Source: Persephonella atlantica
Lineage (GTDB): Bacteria > Aquificota > Aquificia > Aquificales > Hydrogenothermaceae
Reading direction: 5' to 3'
Assembly (NCBI RefSeq): GCF_016617615.1
Contig: NZ_JAACYA010000001.1
Coordinates: 62,001 to 126,000 of the forward strand
Length of the DNA stretch: 64,000 nt
The position numbers and the translations under genes are program-made. Shown here piece by piece: positions 35,950 to 45,434 of the stretch. The notes under the pieces were generated by a model, which saw nothing but the letters and a program-made list of their open reading frames with translations, did not search any database and had not been told where the DNA came from. Position 1 is the stretch's first letter; every line of letters begins with the position of its first letter.

Positions 35950-38820
35950 ATGAAAAAGTTCTACGGTAGCACCGGTTCATTTCCTGAGTACTGGACAGTC
36001 AAACATTTTTGTGAGACAGTCTGTGTTGTAACAGACTCTGAAAAAAGGGCAAAACTGTTCTATCACGATGCACAGGTGTATGCCAGACATCTAAGCAAAA
36101 GGATAGAGCTATCTATAATCCCCTCTGAAACAGATATTTTAGATACAGACTCTCAGATAAAGAGAAACTATGCCCTTTACTCTGTCCTGAAGAAAAAGAA
36201 TTCTGTAGTTGTGATGGACAGGAAAGCACTTGATATTCCTGTGAGAAAAGTAGAGCAGTTTTTAAATAGCACCATAACAGTAGAAGAAGGAAAGGAGATT
36301 AACAGAGAGTATCTGATAGACACTCTCCTTAAAAACGGCTACATAAGGGAAGAGATAGTAGAAAATACTGGTGAGTTTAGCGTAAAAGGAGGGTTTATAT
36401 CTGTACATATTCCATTTACAGGCTTGGTGGAGATACACCTTTTTGGAGATTTTGTTGAGAACATATACATAAAATCAAAGCTTGGAACAAGGAAGAAAAT
36501 AAAAACTGTTGATATCTTTCCCCTTTATGACTTTCCAGTGAAAGCAGATGGTATAACGCTACAGTTTGAAAAAACAGAAGATACAAAGGTTTCAGAATAT
36601 CTGAAAGATATAAACAGATATTACATAGATGTCCACACAGCTAAAGACGGGAAGGTTTACTTTTTCTCTACCGGAAGCTCAGATGTTGTAGGCAGTATAA
36701 AAGACAGAGAAGGTCTAAAAGAGATAAAACTCCCACTAAGACAGCCCCTTGTCTTAAAAGATGAAAAACTGTTTTTTAGCCCTTCAAAAGAGGAAACTCT
36801 TCAGATAGATTTTGAGCCTTTAGAAGAGGGAGATTATGTTGTACACGAAGATTACGGTATAGGTATATACAGGGGCATAGAAACAAGAAACATTAAAGGA
36901 AAAAATTACGACTTTATGATTTTGGAATATGCAGGAGGAGAAAAGGTATATCTGTCTTACCTCCACTTTGACAAAATATTCAAGTACAGAGCATCTGGTA
37001 CTGTTGAGCTTGATACTATTGGTGGAACATCATGGAGAAACCTGAAAAAAAGAGTTAAAGGCTCACTGAAAAAGATTGCAAAACAGCTGCTAAAGCTGTA
37101 TGCAGAAAGAAAAAGCACAAAAAGAAAACCATACATAGTAGATGATGAGCTGATTAAAAAGTTTGAAAGTTCTTTTCCCTATGTTGAAACCCCAGACCAG
37201 ATGAAAGCCATCATAGATGTGAAAAACGATATGGCATCAGATACTCCTATGGAGAGAATTATATGCGGTGATGTTGGTTTTGGAAAGACAGAAGTTGCCC
37301 TGAGGGCTGTATTTATAGCTGTTTTTAACGGCAAACAGGTGGCTGTTTTAACCCCGACGACTGTCCTTTCCTTTCAGCATTACAGGAACTTTAAAGAGAG
37401 ATTAGAGCCGTTTGGCGTGAGGGTTGAAAACCTTTCAAGGCTGAAAACAAGAAGGGAGATTGGGGAGATATTAGAAAAGCTAAGAAAAGGTCAGATAGAT
37501 GTAATAATAGGAACACACAGAGTTCTTCAGGATGATGTGAAGTTTAAGGATTTAGGACTGCTGATTATTGACGAGGAGCACAGATTTGGCGTAAGGGCAA
37601 AAGAAAAGATAAGGACAGTGAAAAAAGATGTTGATACCCTCTATCTTTCTGCAACGCCAATTCCACGAACACTCAGTATGGCACTTTCTGGCTTTAAGGA
37701 GATATCTGTAATAAGGACACCACCAGAGGGGAGATTGGAAACAAAAACCTATGTTTCCACTTACAGTGAGGATGTTATAAAAAAAGCTGTCAACTTTGAG
37801 CTAAACAGAAATGGTCAGGTTTTTTATCTGTTCAACAGGATTGATAAGATTGAGGAAAAAGCAAAACAGCTAAAGGATATGTTCCCTGATGCCAGCATAG
37901 AAGTAGCCCATGGAAAACTAAAACCTAAACAGATAGAAAAAAGGATAATCGATTTTATACAGAAAAAGATAGATATCCTGGTTTCCACCTCTATAATTGA
38001 GACAGGGATTGATATACCCTCAGCAAACACACTGATAATTGAGAGGGCTGACCTTTTTGGCCTTGCACAGCTTTACCATCTGAGGGGAAGGGTAGGAAGG
38101 GGAAATATTCAGGCTTACTGTTACCTCCTTCTTCCTGAAAGAATAACAGATGATGCCCAAAAGAGAATAGACGCTGTTTTGAGATTTACCAGACCTGGCT
38201 CTGGTCTAAAGATATCTATGGAAGATATGAGGATAAGGGGAGCAGGCAACATCCTTGGTGTTGAGCAGAGTGGTTATCTAAAAGCTGTCGGTTATGAGAT
38301 GTACATTAAACTACTTCAGGAAACTCTCCATGAGGAAGCAGGCTCAGAAGAAAAAATGCCGATTATTCATGTAAATTTAGACAGCTACATACCAGACAGC
38401 TTCATAAAAGACCCTTCAGAAAGGATGAACCTGTACATGATAGTATCAAAGGCAGATATTTCAGAGATAGAGCAGATAAGAGAGTATCTGAACCAGTTTT
38501 ACTCTAAAATTCCTGAAGCTGTTTCTGTTTATCTTAACGTGGAAAAGCTGAAAAAAGCTGCAAAAAATAGAGGGTTTAAAAAGATTGAGATATCAAAGGA
38601 TAAGGCAGTAATAACCTTTGAGCAGGAAAATCCACCATCTCCAGATGTTATTGACGGGATTCTAAGGCATTTTGGCGTTATAGATGTATCAGCTACTGGT
38701 ATTTCAATACATCTAAACAGGGAAGATATAGGAAGGTTGGCTGAGCTTATTTCAGGTTATTCCAGTATCTCAACCTTTGCCCCTTCTGTGTCAACATCAA
38801 GAACCATAAACGAAGATTGA
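35950..38820 (+). CDS. mfd: Transcription-repair coupling factor
   Basis: Mfd removes RNA polymerase stalled at lesions and recruits UvrA. A shortened N-terminal UvrB-like part (~1-285) precedes the RNA-polymerase-interacting CarD-like domain starting LEEGDYVVHEDYGIGIYRGI (~291). The RecG-like translocase has Walker A CGDVGFGKTEVALRA (~438), TPTTVLSFQHY, DEEHRFGV (DExH box) and LSATPIPRTL, with motif VI HLRGRVGRG. A C-terminal domain ends the protein. At 956 residues it is well below E. coli Mfd (1148), the loss lying before the CarD-like domain. Its 3' end overlaps thrB by 64 bases. Confidence 0.93.
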   Translation: MKKFYGSTGSFPEYWTVKHFCETVCVVTDSEKRAKLFYHDAQVYARHLSKRIELSIIPSETDILDTDSQIKRNYALYSVLKKKNSVVVMDRKALDIPVRKVEQFLNSTITVEEGKEINREYLIDTLLKNGYIREEIVENTGEFSVKGGFISVHIPFTGLVEIHLFGDFVENIYIKSKLGTRKKIKTVDIFPLYDFPVKADGITLQFEKTEDTKVSEYLKDINRYYIDVHTAKDGKVYFFSTGSSDVVGSIKDREGLKEIKLPLRQPLVLKDEKLFFSPSKEETLQIDFEPLEEGDYVVHEDYGIGIYRGIETRNIKGKNYDFMILEYAGGEKVYLSYLHFDKIFKYRASGTVELDTIGGTSWRNLKKRVKGSLKKIAKQLLKLYAERKSTKRKPYIVDDELIKKFESSFPYVETPDQMKAIIDVKNDMASDTPMERIICGDVGFGKTEVALRAVFIAVFNGKQVAVLTPTTVLSFQHYRNFKERLEPFGVRVENLSRLKTRREIGEILEKLRKGQIDVIIGTHRVLQDDVKFKDLGLLIIDEEHRFGVRAKEKIRTVKKDVDTLYLSATPIPRTLSMALSGFKEISVIRTPPEGRLETKTYVSTYSEDVIKKAVNFELNRNGQVFYLFNRIDKIEEKAKQLKDMFPDASIEVAHGKLKPKQIEKRIIDFIQKKIDILVSTSIIETGIDIPSANTLIIERADLFGLAQLYHLRGRVGRGNIQAYCYLLLPERITDDAQKRIDAVLRFTRPGSGLKISMEDMRIRGAGNILGVEQSGYLKAVGYEMYIKLLQETLHEEAGSEEKMPIIHVNLDSYIPDSFIKDPSERMNLYMIVSKADISEIEQIREYLNQFYSKIPEAVSVYLNVEKLKKAAKNRGFKKIEISKDKAVITFEQENPPSPDVIDGILRHFGVIDVSATGISIHLNREDIGRLAELISGYSSISTFAPSVSTSRTINED

Positions 38821-39662
38821 ACTCCATTTCTTCTGAAAGCATATACCATCCTCTCTCCAATCTCCTGATGATTCTCTACAGAAAGGGCAACAACAGAAGG
38901 CCCAGCTCCACTGAGGGAAACTCCTAAAGCTCCCCCATTGTAAGCTTCTTTTAATACATCATCAAATCCGGGAATGAGCTTTTTTCTGTAAGGCTGATGG
39001 AATCTATCCTCCATAGCAATTTTTAGAAGATCGTATCTTCTGTTTATCAGTGCTGTGAGAAACAGAGATGCTCTCTGAACATTAAAAATACCGTCTTTTA
39101 GAGGTATTTTTTCTGGCAGAACAGAGCGTGCCTTTTCTGTGGATAGCTCAAAATCAGGAACAGCAACAACAGCCTTTATATCTTCAGGGAATGGTATCTT
39201 CTGGTAGTATGTTTTACCTTCCGACAAAAGAGCAGTGGTAAATCCTCCTTTCCATGCAGGAAGAAGGTTGTCTGGATGGGGTTCAAACCTGTAAGCCGTT
39301 TCAAAAAACAGCTCATCTGTAAGCTCTGTTTTGCTCACAGCTGCACTGATTAATATCCCTGCAACAATAGCTGTTGCACTGCTTCCAAGTCCCCTTGCAA
39401 CAGGTATGTTGCTTATCTGTTTTACCTTTGCCCCGTAAAATGTTTTCCTCCTTTTCTCACACATATACTTTAGAACCTGGACAAACAGGTTGTTCTCTGG
39501 TTTTTCAAGGAAAGGGTTTTCGGGGACTGTTTCTATTACAACTCCGTCGTGTTCTTCTACCTCAAATTCATTGTAGAGGGAAAGGGCAAGACCAAAAGTG
39601 TCAAAACCTGCCCCAAGGTTTGCAGTGGTTGCAGGGACAACAGCTTTCAGTTTTTTCATCAT
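38757..39662 (-). CDS. thrB: Homoserine kinase (GHMP family)
   Basis: ThrB phosphorylates homoserine for threonine synthesis. The 301-residue protein has VPATTANLGAGFDTFGLAL (~9-27), the ATP-binding VARGLGSSATAIVAG near 89 and the C-terminal GVSLSGAGPSVVAL, all standard GHMP motifs. Two adjacent ATGs (39662, 39659) are possible; the upstream hldD stop overlaps them. The last 64 bases are antisense to the end of mfd, encoding both C-termini. Homoserine dehydrogenase (hom) is at 50415-51740. Confidence 0.95.
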   Translation of the reverse strand: MMKKLKAVVPATTANLGAGFDTFGLALSLYNEFEVEEHDGVVIETVPENPFLEKPENNLFVQVLKYMCEKRRKTFYGAKVKQISNIPVARGLGSSATAIVAGILISAAVSKTELTDELFFETAYRFEPHPDNLLPAWKGGFTTALLSEGKTYYQKIPFPEDIKAVVAVPDFELSTEKARSVLPEKIPLKDGIFNVQRASLFLTALINRRYDLLKIAMEDRFHQPYRKKLIPGFDDVLKEAYNGGALGVSLSGAGPSVVALSVENHQEIGERMVYAFRRNGVQSSFMVLDVDTEGAKVEILE

Positions 39663-40618
39663 CCACCTACAGGATGGTAAACTTTTCCTTCTAATATCTC
39701 AACGTACTCTTTTATTCCTTTTTCCAGATTGTACTTAGGAACAAAACCAAGCTCCTTTTTTATCTTCCCCATGTCTGCCTGAGTAAATTCCTGATAAAAG
39801 TCGTAGGGACAGTCAAAGTAGTCAGGCTCTAAATCTTTCCCAAGATATCTGTTCAGAAGTGAAACAACCTCGTTAAAAGACCTTGCCTCTCCAGAGCCTA
39901 TGTTGTAAACAGTTGAATGGGGAGCTTCCATTGCTAAGATTGTTGCATCAACCGCATCTTTTACATAAACAAAATCCCTTCTCTGCTCACCCCATTTAAA
40001 AAGTCTGGGTCTTCTGCCTTTTTTTATCTGAAGATAAAGCTGGTATATCATACTGGCAAACTTTCCCTTGTGTGCTTCTCCGGGACCGTAAACATTAAAG
40101 TACCTGACTCCCACAACTTTTAAGCCTGTCTTTTCTGAAAAATCTCTTGCTATGTTGTCCATAATATATTTAGAAAATGCATACACATTTTCTGGAGATT
40201 TTTCCCTGTCTTCTTTAAGTGGAACATGTTCCTTAACATTGCCGTAAACAGAAGCAGAAGAGGCATAAACAACAACAGACTCACTTTCTCCTGCAAGCTC
40301 TAATATGTTCTTAAAACCATCAACATTCTTCCTCATCATCAGTTCCTGGTCTGTAACGGTTGTATCTGTTATAGAGGCAAGGTGGAATATCACTTCTGGC
40401 TGGAAGTCGTCCACCTTAAAGAACAGCTCATCTGTGGACACATCACAGGCTAAAACCTCACCTCTGAATTTTTTCAGATTTTTAAAGTTTGCACTGGAAA
40501 AGTCATCAAGTATCATAATTTTTGCCTTTGGATATCTCTCCTGAAGTTCCAGAGCTAAGTTTGAGCCTATAAATCCGGCTCCTCCTGTTATAAGAATGCT
40601 GCCAATTTCTTCCACCAT
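39659..40618 (-). CDS. hldD: ADP-L-glycero-D-manno-heptose 6-epimerase-like
   Basis: An extended-SDR epimerase of 319 residues: ITGGAGFIGSNLALEL, FHLASITDTTV, YASSASVYG, the YAFSKYIMD catalytic Tyr-Lys, and YFNVYGPGEAHKGKFASM. That last segment, together with PRLFKWGEQRRDFVYVKD, is typical of HldD/RfaD, which makes the L,D-heptose for the LPS inner core. This supports an LPS-bearing outer membrane. It follows accB at 12 bases. Confidence 0.9.
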   Translation of the reverse strand: MVEEIGSILITGGAGFIGSNLALELQERYPKAKIMILDDFSSANFKNLKKFRGEVLACDVSTDELFFKVDDFQPEVIFHLASITDTTVTDQELMMRKNVDGFKNILELAGESESVVVYASSASVYGNVKEHVPLKEDREKSPENVYAFSKYIMDNIARDFSEKTGLKVVGVRYFNVYGPGEAHKGKFASMIYQLYLQIKKGRRPRLFKWGEQRRDFVYVKDAVDATILAMEAPHSTVYNIGSGEARSFNEVVSLLNRYLGKDLEPDYFDCPYDFYQEFTQADMGKIKKELGFVPKYNLEKGIKEYVEILEGKVYHPVGG

Positions 40619-40630
40619 CTACTTACCCCT

Positions 40631-41083
40631 TTATGTCGGTTCTATATAAAAAAGTTCCTGCCCAAACTCAACAGGCTGACCATTTTCAACCAGAATCTTT
40701 ACGACTCTTCCATTTATGTCGCTTTCTATCTCATTCATAACCTTCAGGGCCTCTATGATGCACAGAACCTGCCCCTTTGACACGATATCCCCTTCCTCTA
40801 CAAAAGGTGGTGCTCCCGGCGAAGGTGCTCTGTAAAATGTTCCAACAAGAGGTGATTTTATAACGTGATACTTCTCTGTTTTTTTCTCCTGACTTTCTGC
40901 AGGAGAGACAGGTTTAGACTCTTCTTTCAGCTCAACTATCTGCTGAGGAGCAGAAACTACCTCTTTTTTGGGGCCTACATACTGCCTGATTTTTATCCTT
41001 CCCTCTTCTGTTTCAAACTCTACTTCCTCAATCTTTGTTCCTTTTATTTTCTCTATAATCTCAAAGATAAGGTTTTTGTCCAT
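40631..41083 (-). CDS. accB: Biotin carboxyl carrier protein of acetyl-CoA carboxylase
   Basis: A 150-residue BCCP: an N-terminal helical region (FEIIEKIKG), a Pro/Glu/Lys-rich linker and the C-terminal biotinyl domain with [12 protein letters not shown], the acceptor Lys being about residue 114. The usual AMKLMNEI is ALKVMNEI here, a conservative variant. The thumb segment is [13 protein letters not shown]. The accC partner does not follow; hldD does. It carries biotin for the committed step of fatty-acid synthesis. Confidence 0.94.
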   Translation of the reverse strand: MDKNLIFEIIEKIKGTKIEEVEFETEEGRIKIRQYVGPKKEVVSAPQQIVELKEESKPVSPAESQEKKTEKYHVIKSPLVGTFYRAPSPGAPPFVEEGDIVSKGQVLCIIEALKVMNEIESDINGRVVKILVENGQPVEFGQELFYIEPT

Positions 41084-41094
41084 AGCATTCCCCT

Positions 41095-41667
41095 TTATTC
41101 GTTAACCCTTTCTATATATTTTCCTGTTCTTGTATCTACCTTTATCTTATCTCCTTCATTGATAAAAAGAGGAACCTGAACAGTAGCCCCTGTATCTATC
41201 TTTGCAGGTTTTAAGGTTGAGGTTGCTGTATCACCTTTAAATCCCGGCTCTGTTTCTATCACCTCATAAACGGCAGATTTTGGCAGTTCTACACCTATAG
41301 GCTGTCCTTTATCTAAAAATATAAATACTTCCATTCCTTCCTTTAGAAACTGTGCTTCATCTCCTAAAACTGCTGCAGGAACAGCAATCATATCTCCTGT
41401 GTTAGAATCAATAAACCAGTAAGAATCACCATCGTAGTAAGAGTAAGCCATCTGTCTCTGTTCAAAATCTGCAAGCTCAATGGAATCGGAGGATTTGTAT
41501 GTGATTTCAACAACGTTTCCTGTTTTCATATTTTTTGCCTTAACCCTCACAAATGCCTGGCCTTTACCCGGCTTTACATGATCATAATCTAAAACCCTGT
41601 AAGGCTCTCCGTTGTGAACGATAAACATATCCTTTTTAATCTGGTTAATTCCGATTTTGACTCCCAT
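41095..41667 (-). CDS. efp: Elongation factor P
   Basis: EF-P rescues ribosomes stalled at polyproline. The three beta-barrel domains are recognisable: [16 protein letters not shown] start, [14 protein letters not shown] loop with the modifiable Lys at about residue 35, and C-terminal [13 protein letters not shown]. The ATG at 41667 is preceded by TATGGAGGTCTGT, whereas an upstream in-frame ATG at 41712 adds 15 unlike residues. EpmA-type modification genes are not in this window. accB follows after 11 bases. Confidence 0.96.
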   Translation of the reverse strand: MGVKIGINQIKKDMFIVHNGEPYRVLDYDHVKPGKGQAFVRVKAKNMKTGNVVEITYKSSDSIELADFEQRQMAYSYYDGDSYWFIDSNTGDMIAVPAAVLGDEAQFLKEGMEVFIFLDKGQPIGVELPKSAVYEVIETEPGFKGDTATSTLKPAKIDTGATVQVPLFINEGDKIKVDTRTGKYIERVNE

Positions 41668-41744
41668 ACAGACCTCCATAACAATTTTTATCTGTATAAT
41701 TTTAGCATACAATAAATCTTTTCAGAGACAACTGAAGGAAAAAG

Positions 41745-42698
41745 ATGGAGATAAGGGATTTAGGAGAGTTTGGTCTTATTGACAGGTTGACCAAAATACT
41801 GAAAATAGAAGACAGCTCTGTTGTTGTTGGTTTTGGTGATGACTGTTCCTGTGTAAGAATATCTGACCAGCTTGTTCTGTTTACTTCCGATGTGCAAATT
41901 GAAGGGAGACATTTTGTAAAAGCTCTGATATCTCCTCAGGACTTAGGCTGGAGAGTTGTTTCTGTAAATGTGAGTGATGTTGTTGCATGTGGAGGAAAAC
42001 CACGGTGGGGATTTATATCTCTAGCAGTTCCTCCAGAGCTTGAGTTTGAGTATATAGAGCAGGTATATAAGGGGATGGAAGAAGCCTGTCAGTATTATAA
42101 GATGGATATTATTGGAGGAAATACATCCTCATCTGAGATAATAATCTTTGACCTTTTTCTGACAGGAATTACTGACCGCTTTGTGCCAAGAAGTGGAGCA
42201 AAAGAAGGGGATTACATACTTCTGTCTGGATACACAGGACTATCAAGGGCTGGCATGGAGCTTCTCCAGATGAAAAAGGACAGTTATGAAGATTTTGAAA
42301 ATAGGCTGATAAAAGCTCACACAAAACCTGTTGCAAGAACTGATTTGGCCGACAGGATTAAAAAGTTTGCCAGCAGCTGTATAGATGTAAGTGACGGTCT
42401 TGCAGGAGACCTGTCTCACATTACCCATATGAGCAGAGTTAAAGCAGTTCTGCACAGAGAAAAACTTCCTGTTAGCCCAGACCTGAAAATTTTCTGCACA
42501 AAGTACAAAAAAGACTGCTTAGATTATATGCTTTTTGGCGGGGAAGACTATCAGCTTGTTTTTACAGTTAAAGAGAAACATCTGTCCCAATTTAGCGACT
42601 GTTTTGTTATAGGGAAAGTAGAAAAAGGCTCTGGAATTTTTCTAAAAGAGGGAGATAATATAAAAAAAATCTCTGAAAAAGGGTACCAGCATATATGA
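41745..42698 (+). CDS. thiL: Thiamine-monophosphate kinase
   Basis: ThiL phosphorylates thiamine-P to thiamine-PP. It has VVGFGDDCSCVRI with metal-binding Asp residues (~27-39), FTSDVQIEGRHF near 46, GWRVVSVNVSDVVACGG and GGNTSSSEI. The C-terminal FGGEDYQLVFTV completes the PurM-like fold. A TATAAT at 41695-41700 may serve as its -10. Its stop overlaps the rtcB start (ATGA). Confidence 0.93.
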   Translation: MEIRDLGEFGLIDRLTKILKIEDSSVVVGFGDDCSCVRISDQLVLFTSDVQIEGRHFVKALISPQDLGWRVVSVNVSDVVACGGKPRWGFISLAVPPELEFEYIEQVYKGMEEACQYYKMDIIGGNTSSSEIIIFDLFLTGITDRFVPRSGAKEGDYILLSGYTGLSRAGMELLQMKKDSYEDFENRLIKAHTKPVARTDLADRIKKFASSCIDVSDGLAGDLSHITHMSRVKAVLHREKLPVSPDLKIFCTKYKKDCLDYMLFGGEDYQLVFTVKEKHLSQFSDCFVIGKVEKGSGIFLKEGDNIKKISEKGYQHI

Positions 42699-43795
42699 CA
42701 GAAAAAATAAAAAGTTTAATACAGCTTGACAGTATTGAGCCTGAAGCACTGAAACAGATATACGATGTTGCATCACTGGATATAGTTAAAAAGCTTGCCA
42801 TTATGCCTGACGTTCATACAGGGTATGACCTGTGTATTGGAGGGGTTGCTCTTGTTGAGGAACACATATCTCCATCTTTTGTAGGTTATGATATAGGCTG
42901 TGGTATGTGTTTTGTTGATACAGGTATAAAAGCAGAAGAAATATTCAAAACAAAAAAAGACAGGGAAGAGATTGCTAAAGAGATTTATAAAGAGATACCT
43001 GTAGGGAAAAATATAAGAAAAAAGCCCCTTGATTACGAAAAATTCCATTCAGCAAGTGGAGACAGCTCTTTAGAAAAGAAAGTAAACGATAAGCTGTTCC
43101 ATTCCTTAGGAACACTTGGCAGTGGAAATCATTTCATTGAAATTGGAAAAAATTTAGAAGGGAATGTATGTGTAACAATACATTCAGGTTCAAGAAATAT
43201 TGGTCATACAATAGCCAGCTATTACATGAAAAAGGGTAGATTCCTTCCTTTAGACTCTTTCTGGGGAAAAGCATACTTAGAAGATATGAATTTTGCCCTT
43301 GATTATGCACTTGAAAACAGACTGACAATGATGAAGATAGTCCTGAAAGTTTTAGGTTTTACAGAAAAAGAGATAGACAGAATTATCCGTAAAACCCTGA
43401 TTAACGAGAACCACAATCACGCAGTTTTAACAGATGAAGGGGTGTTGCACAGGAAAGGAGCAACGCCAGCAGAAGAAGGACAGAAAGGAATAATACCTGC
43501 AAACATGAGAGACGGCGTTTACATAACTGTTGGTCTTGGAAATACAGAGTTTCTCTCATCTGCATCTCACGGAGCAGGAAGAGTCCTTTCAAGGAGAAAG
43601 GCAAAGGAGCTTATAGACATAAAAGAGTTTAAAAAGGTTATGGAGATGGCAGATATTGTAGCAAAGGTTGACAACTCCACACTGGACGAGGCACCTTTTG
43701 CTTACAAAGATATAAATCAGGTTATAAAGGCTCAGGAAGGTGTTGTCATAAAGATTGTTGACCAGGTCAGACCTTTAATAAACATAAAAGGATAA
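42695..43795 (+). CDS. rtcB: RtcB-family RNA-splicing ligase
   Basis: RtcB joins RNA ends with 2',3'-cyclic phosphate and 5'-OH through a GMP-enzyme step. Metal-site residues are in MPDVHTGYD and YDIGCGMCF, followed by GTLGSGNHFIE, HSGSRNIGH and NENHNHAV. The guanylylated His is in SSASHGAGRVLSRRKAK (~residue 290). At 366 residues it is shorter than E. coli RtcB (408). It is translationally coupled to thiL; no RtcA or archease lies in the window, so its RNA target is unclear. Confidence 0.9.
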   Translation: MTEKIKSLIQLDSIEPEALKQIYDVASLDIVKKLAIMPDVHTGYDLCIGGVALVEEHISPSFVGYDIGCGMCFVDTGIKAEEIFKTKKDREEIAKEIYKEIPVGKNIRKKPLDYEKFHSASGDSSLEKKVNDKLFHSLGTLGSGNHFIEIGKNLEGNVCVTIHSGSRNIGHTIASYYMKKGRFLPLDSFWGKAYLEDMNFALDYALENRLTMMKIVLKVLGFTEKEIDRIIRKTLINENHNHAVLTDEGVLHRKGATPAEEGQKGIIPANMRDGVYITVGLGNTEFLSSASHGAGRVLSRRKAKELIDIKEFKKVMEMADIVAKVDNSTLDEAPFAYKDINQVIKAQEGVVIKIVDQVRPLINIKG

Positions 43796-44860
43796 TTATC
43801 TTATCTTCAGCGTTGAAAGGGCTATAATAGCAAGCAAAATAGATATTACCCACACCCTTGTAACAATCTTTGGCTCTTCTATCCCTTTTTTCTCAAAGTG
43901 GTGGTGTATGGGAGCCATCAAAAACAGTCTCTTACCTGTTATCTTAAAGTAAGCAACCTGCAAGATAACTGAAAGGGTTTCTACAACAAAAATCCCCCCA
44001 ACAATAGCCAGCACAATCTCCTGTTTTGTTATTACTGCAACAGTTCCCAAAACAGCGCCAATAGATAGAGAGCCTGCATCACCCATGAACACCTCTGCAG
44101 GAAATGAGTTAAACCACAAAAATCCAAGACCTGCTCCTAAAAATGCCATAAGGAAAACTGTAAGCTCTCCACTACCTGCTATGTATGGAAGATGAAGATA
44201 AGAAGCAAGTTTGTGGTGCCCGGCGATGTATGCAAAAAAGGTAAATGTTCCAATAGCAATCAGGGAAGGTCCGATAGCCAGCCCATCAAGACCGTCGGTA
44301 AGATTAACAGCGTTAGATGTTCCAACGATAACAAAAATTATGAAAGGAATATAGAGAAAACCAAGGTCTATAAATAGATTCTTAAAAAATGGAAAATACA
44401 GAACAGAGTCAAAGGCAGGATACAGAAACAGAGCAACTGCAATAACAGAGGCAAGCAAAAGCTGGATAGCAAACTTAACCTTTGCGGATATTCCTCTTTT
44501 TGTTTTTATTTTCTGGTAATCATCCCATCCTCCTAAAATGGCAAAGGATACCATAGCAAACAGTGTTATCCAGATATAAAAATTATCAAGCCTGCACCAC
44601 AGGATTGTTGAAAGGAGAACAGAGAAAACAATCAGTATTCCACCCATAGTGGGAGTATGTTTTTTACCTGCATGGCCGTCAGGTGTGTATTCCCTTACGT
44701 AACCTCCCTCTTTTCTCTGAAACAGTTTTAATCTCCTGATTATGTAAGGCCCAATCAGAAGAGATATAAAAAATGAGGTAATAAGGGCATAAAAACCTCT
44801 GAATGTTATGTATTTAAACAGATTTATATCAAAATATTGATACAGCAGGTGGTAAAGCAT
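43796..44860 (-). CDS. mraY: Phospho-N-acetylmuramoyl-pentapeptide-transferase
   Basis: MraY makes lipid I in the inner membrane. Ten membrane helices are apparent in 354 residues. Family motifs include KKHTPTMGGIL near 66, WGGWDDYQK, NLTDGLDGLAIGPS (~186-199), FMGDAGSLSIGAVLG and MAPIHHHFEKKG near 314. The catalytic-region Asp and His residues are all present. It lies apart from the murD-ftsW-murG genes (1-3257), so the dcw cluster is dispersed. It abuts the convergent rtcB stop directly. Confidence 0.97.
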   Translation of the reverse strand: MLYHLLYQYFDINLFKYITFRGFYALITSFFISLLIGPYIIRRLKLFQRKEGGYVREYTPDGHAGKKHTPTMGGILIVFSVLLSTILWCRLDNFYIWITLFAMVSFAILGGWDDYQKIKTKRGISAKVKFAIQLLLASVIAVALFLYPAFDSVLYFPFFKNLFIDLGFLYIPFIIFVIVGTSNAVNLTDGLDGLAIGPSLIAIGTFTFFAYIAGHHKLASYLHLPYIAGSGELTVFLMAFLGAGLGFLWFNSFPAEVFMGDAGSLSIGAVLGTVAVITKQEIVLAIVGGIFVVETLSVILQVAYFKITGKRLFLMAPIHHHFEKKGIEEPKIVTRVWVISILLAIIALSTLKIR

Positions 44861-44864
44861 CTAT

Positions 44865-45434
44865 CTACCTGTTTGGTGAAAATAGTCTGTCAAGTATTAT
44901 TGCTGTTGCATTTCTGACAGACAGGTGGTTGTAATCTCCTGCTCCAAGTATCGGTTCAAGAACAAAATCACAGCTACTTACCAACTCTTCCGGCATTCCC
45001 CAACCTGTTCCCATCAGTATTAAAAATGTTTCGTCAGAACTTTGTATTATGTTAGACATTTCTGTGTATGAAACAGTCTGGGGATACTTTTTTGCTGATG
45101 TTGCAATCAGCTTAGGATGTTTTCCTGTTCTTTTTTTTATGTCTTCCACTGCTTCTGTTATTGTTGAGACAAGTCTGACTAATTTTGCAGCTTCTGCTCT
45201 TCTGGGATTAAAACGGGAGCCGAAGCCTTCTGTCCAGTACTTAATCTGCTCGGAGATAACAAACTGCTGAGCTTCAAGGGGCTGTATTATGTAGTAACCG
45301 CCAAGCTCGTATGTTCTTGCAGGTCTTGCTATATCGTGAAAATCAAGTGTTGTGAAAGATGTTACAACCCACTTTTTGTCTTTATTTACTGCAGGGTAGT
45401 GGACAACAGATACAAAAACGTGTCTGTTTTTCAT
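44865..45434 (-). CDS. SAM-dependent RNA methyltransferase, SPOUT type (Methyltrn_RNA_4)
   Basis: A 189-residue SPOUT-fold protein with RHVFVSVVHYPAVNKD at the start, HDIARPARTYELGGYYIIQP, and the SAM-knot region ILMGTGWGMPEEL then LEPILGAGDYNHLSVRNA. The pattern matches the family Methyltrn_RNA_4, found near trmD in Thermotogales. The RNA target has not been identified from sequence. Its ATG overlaps the stop of the preceding gene (ATGA), and mraY follows. Confidence 0.78.
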   Translation of the reverse strand: MKNRHVFVSVVHYPAVNKDKKWVVTSFTTLDFHDIARPARTYELGGYYIIQPLEAQQFVISEQIKYWTEGFGSRFNPRRAEAAKLVRLVSTITEAVEDIKKRTGKHPKLIATSAKKYPQTVSYTEMSNIIQSSDETFLILMGTGWGMPEELVSSCDFVLEPILGAGDYNHLSVRNATAIILDRLFSPNR

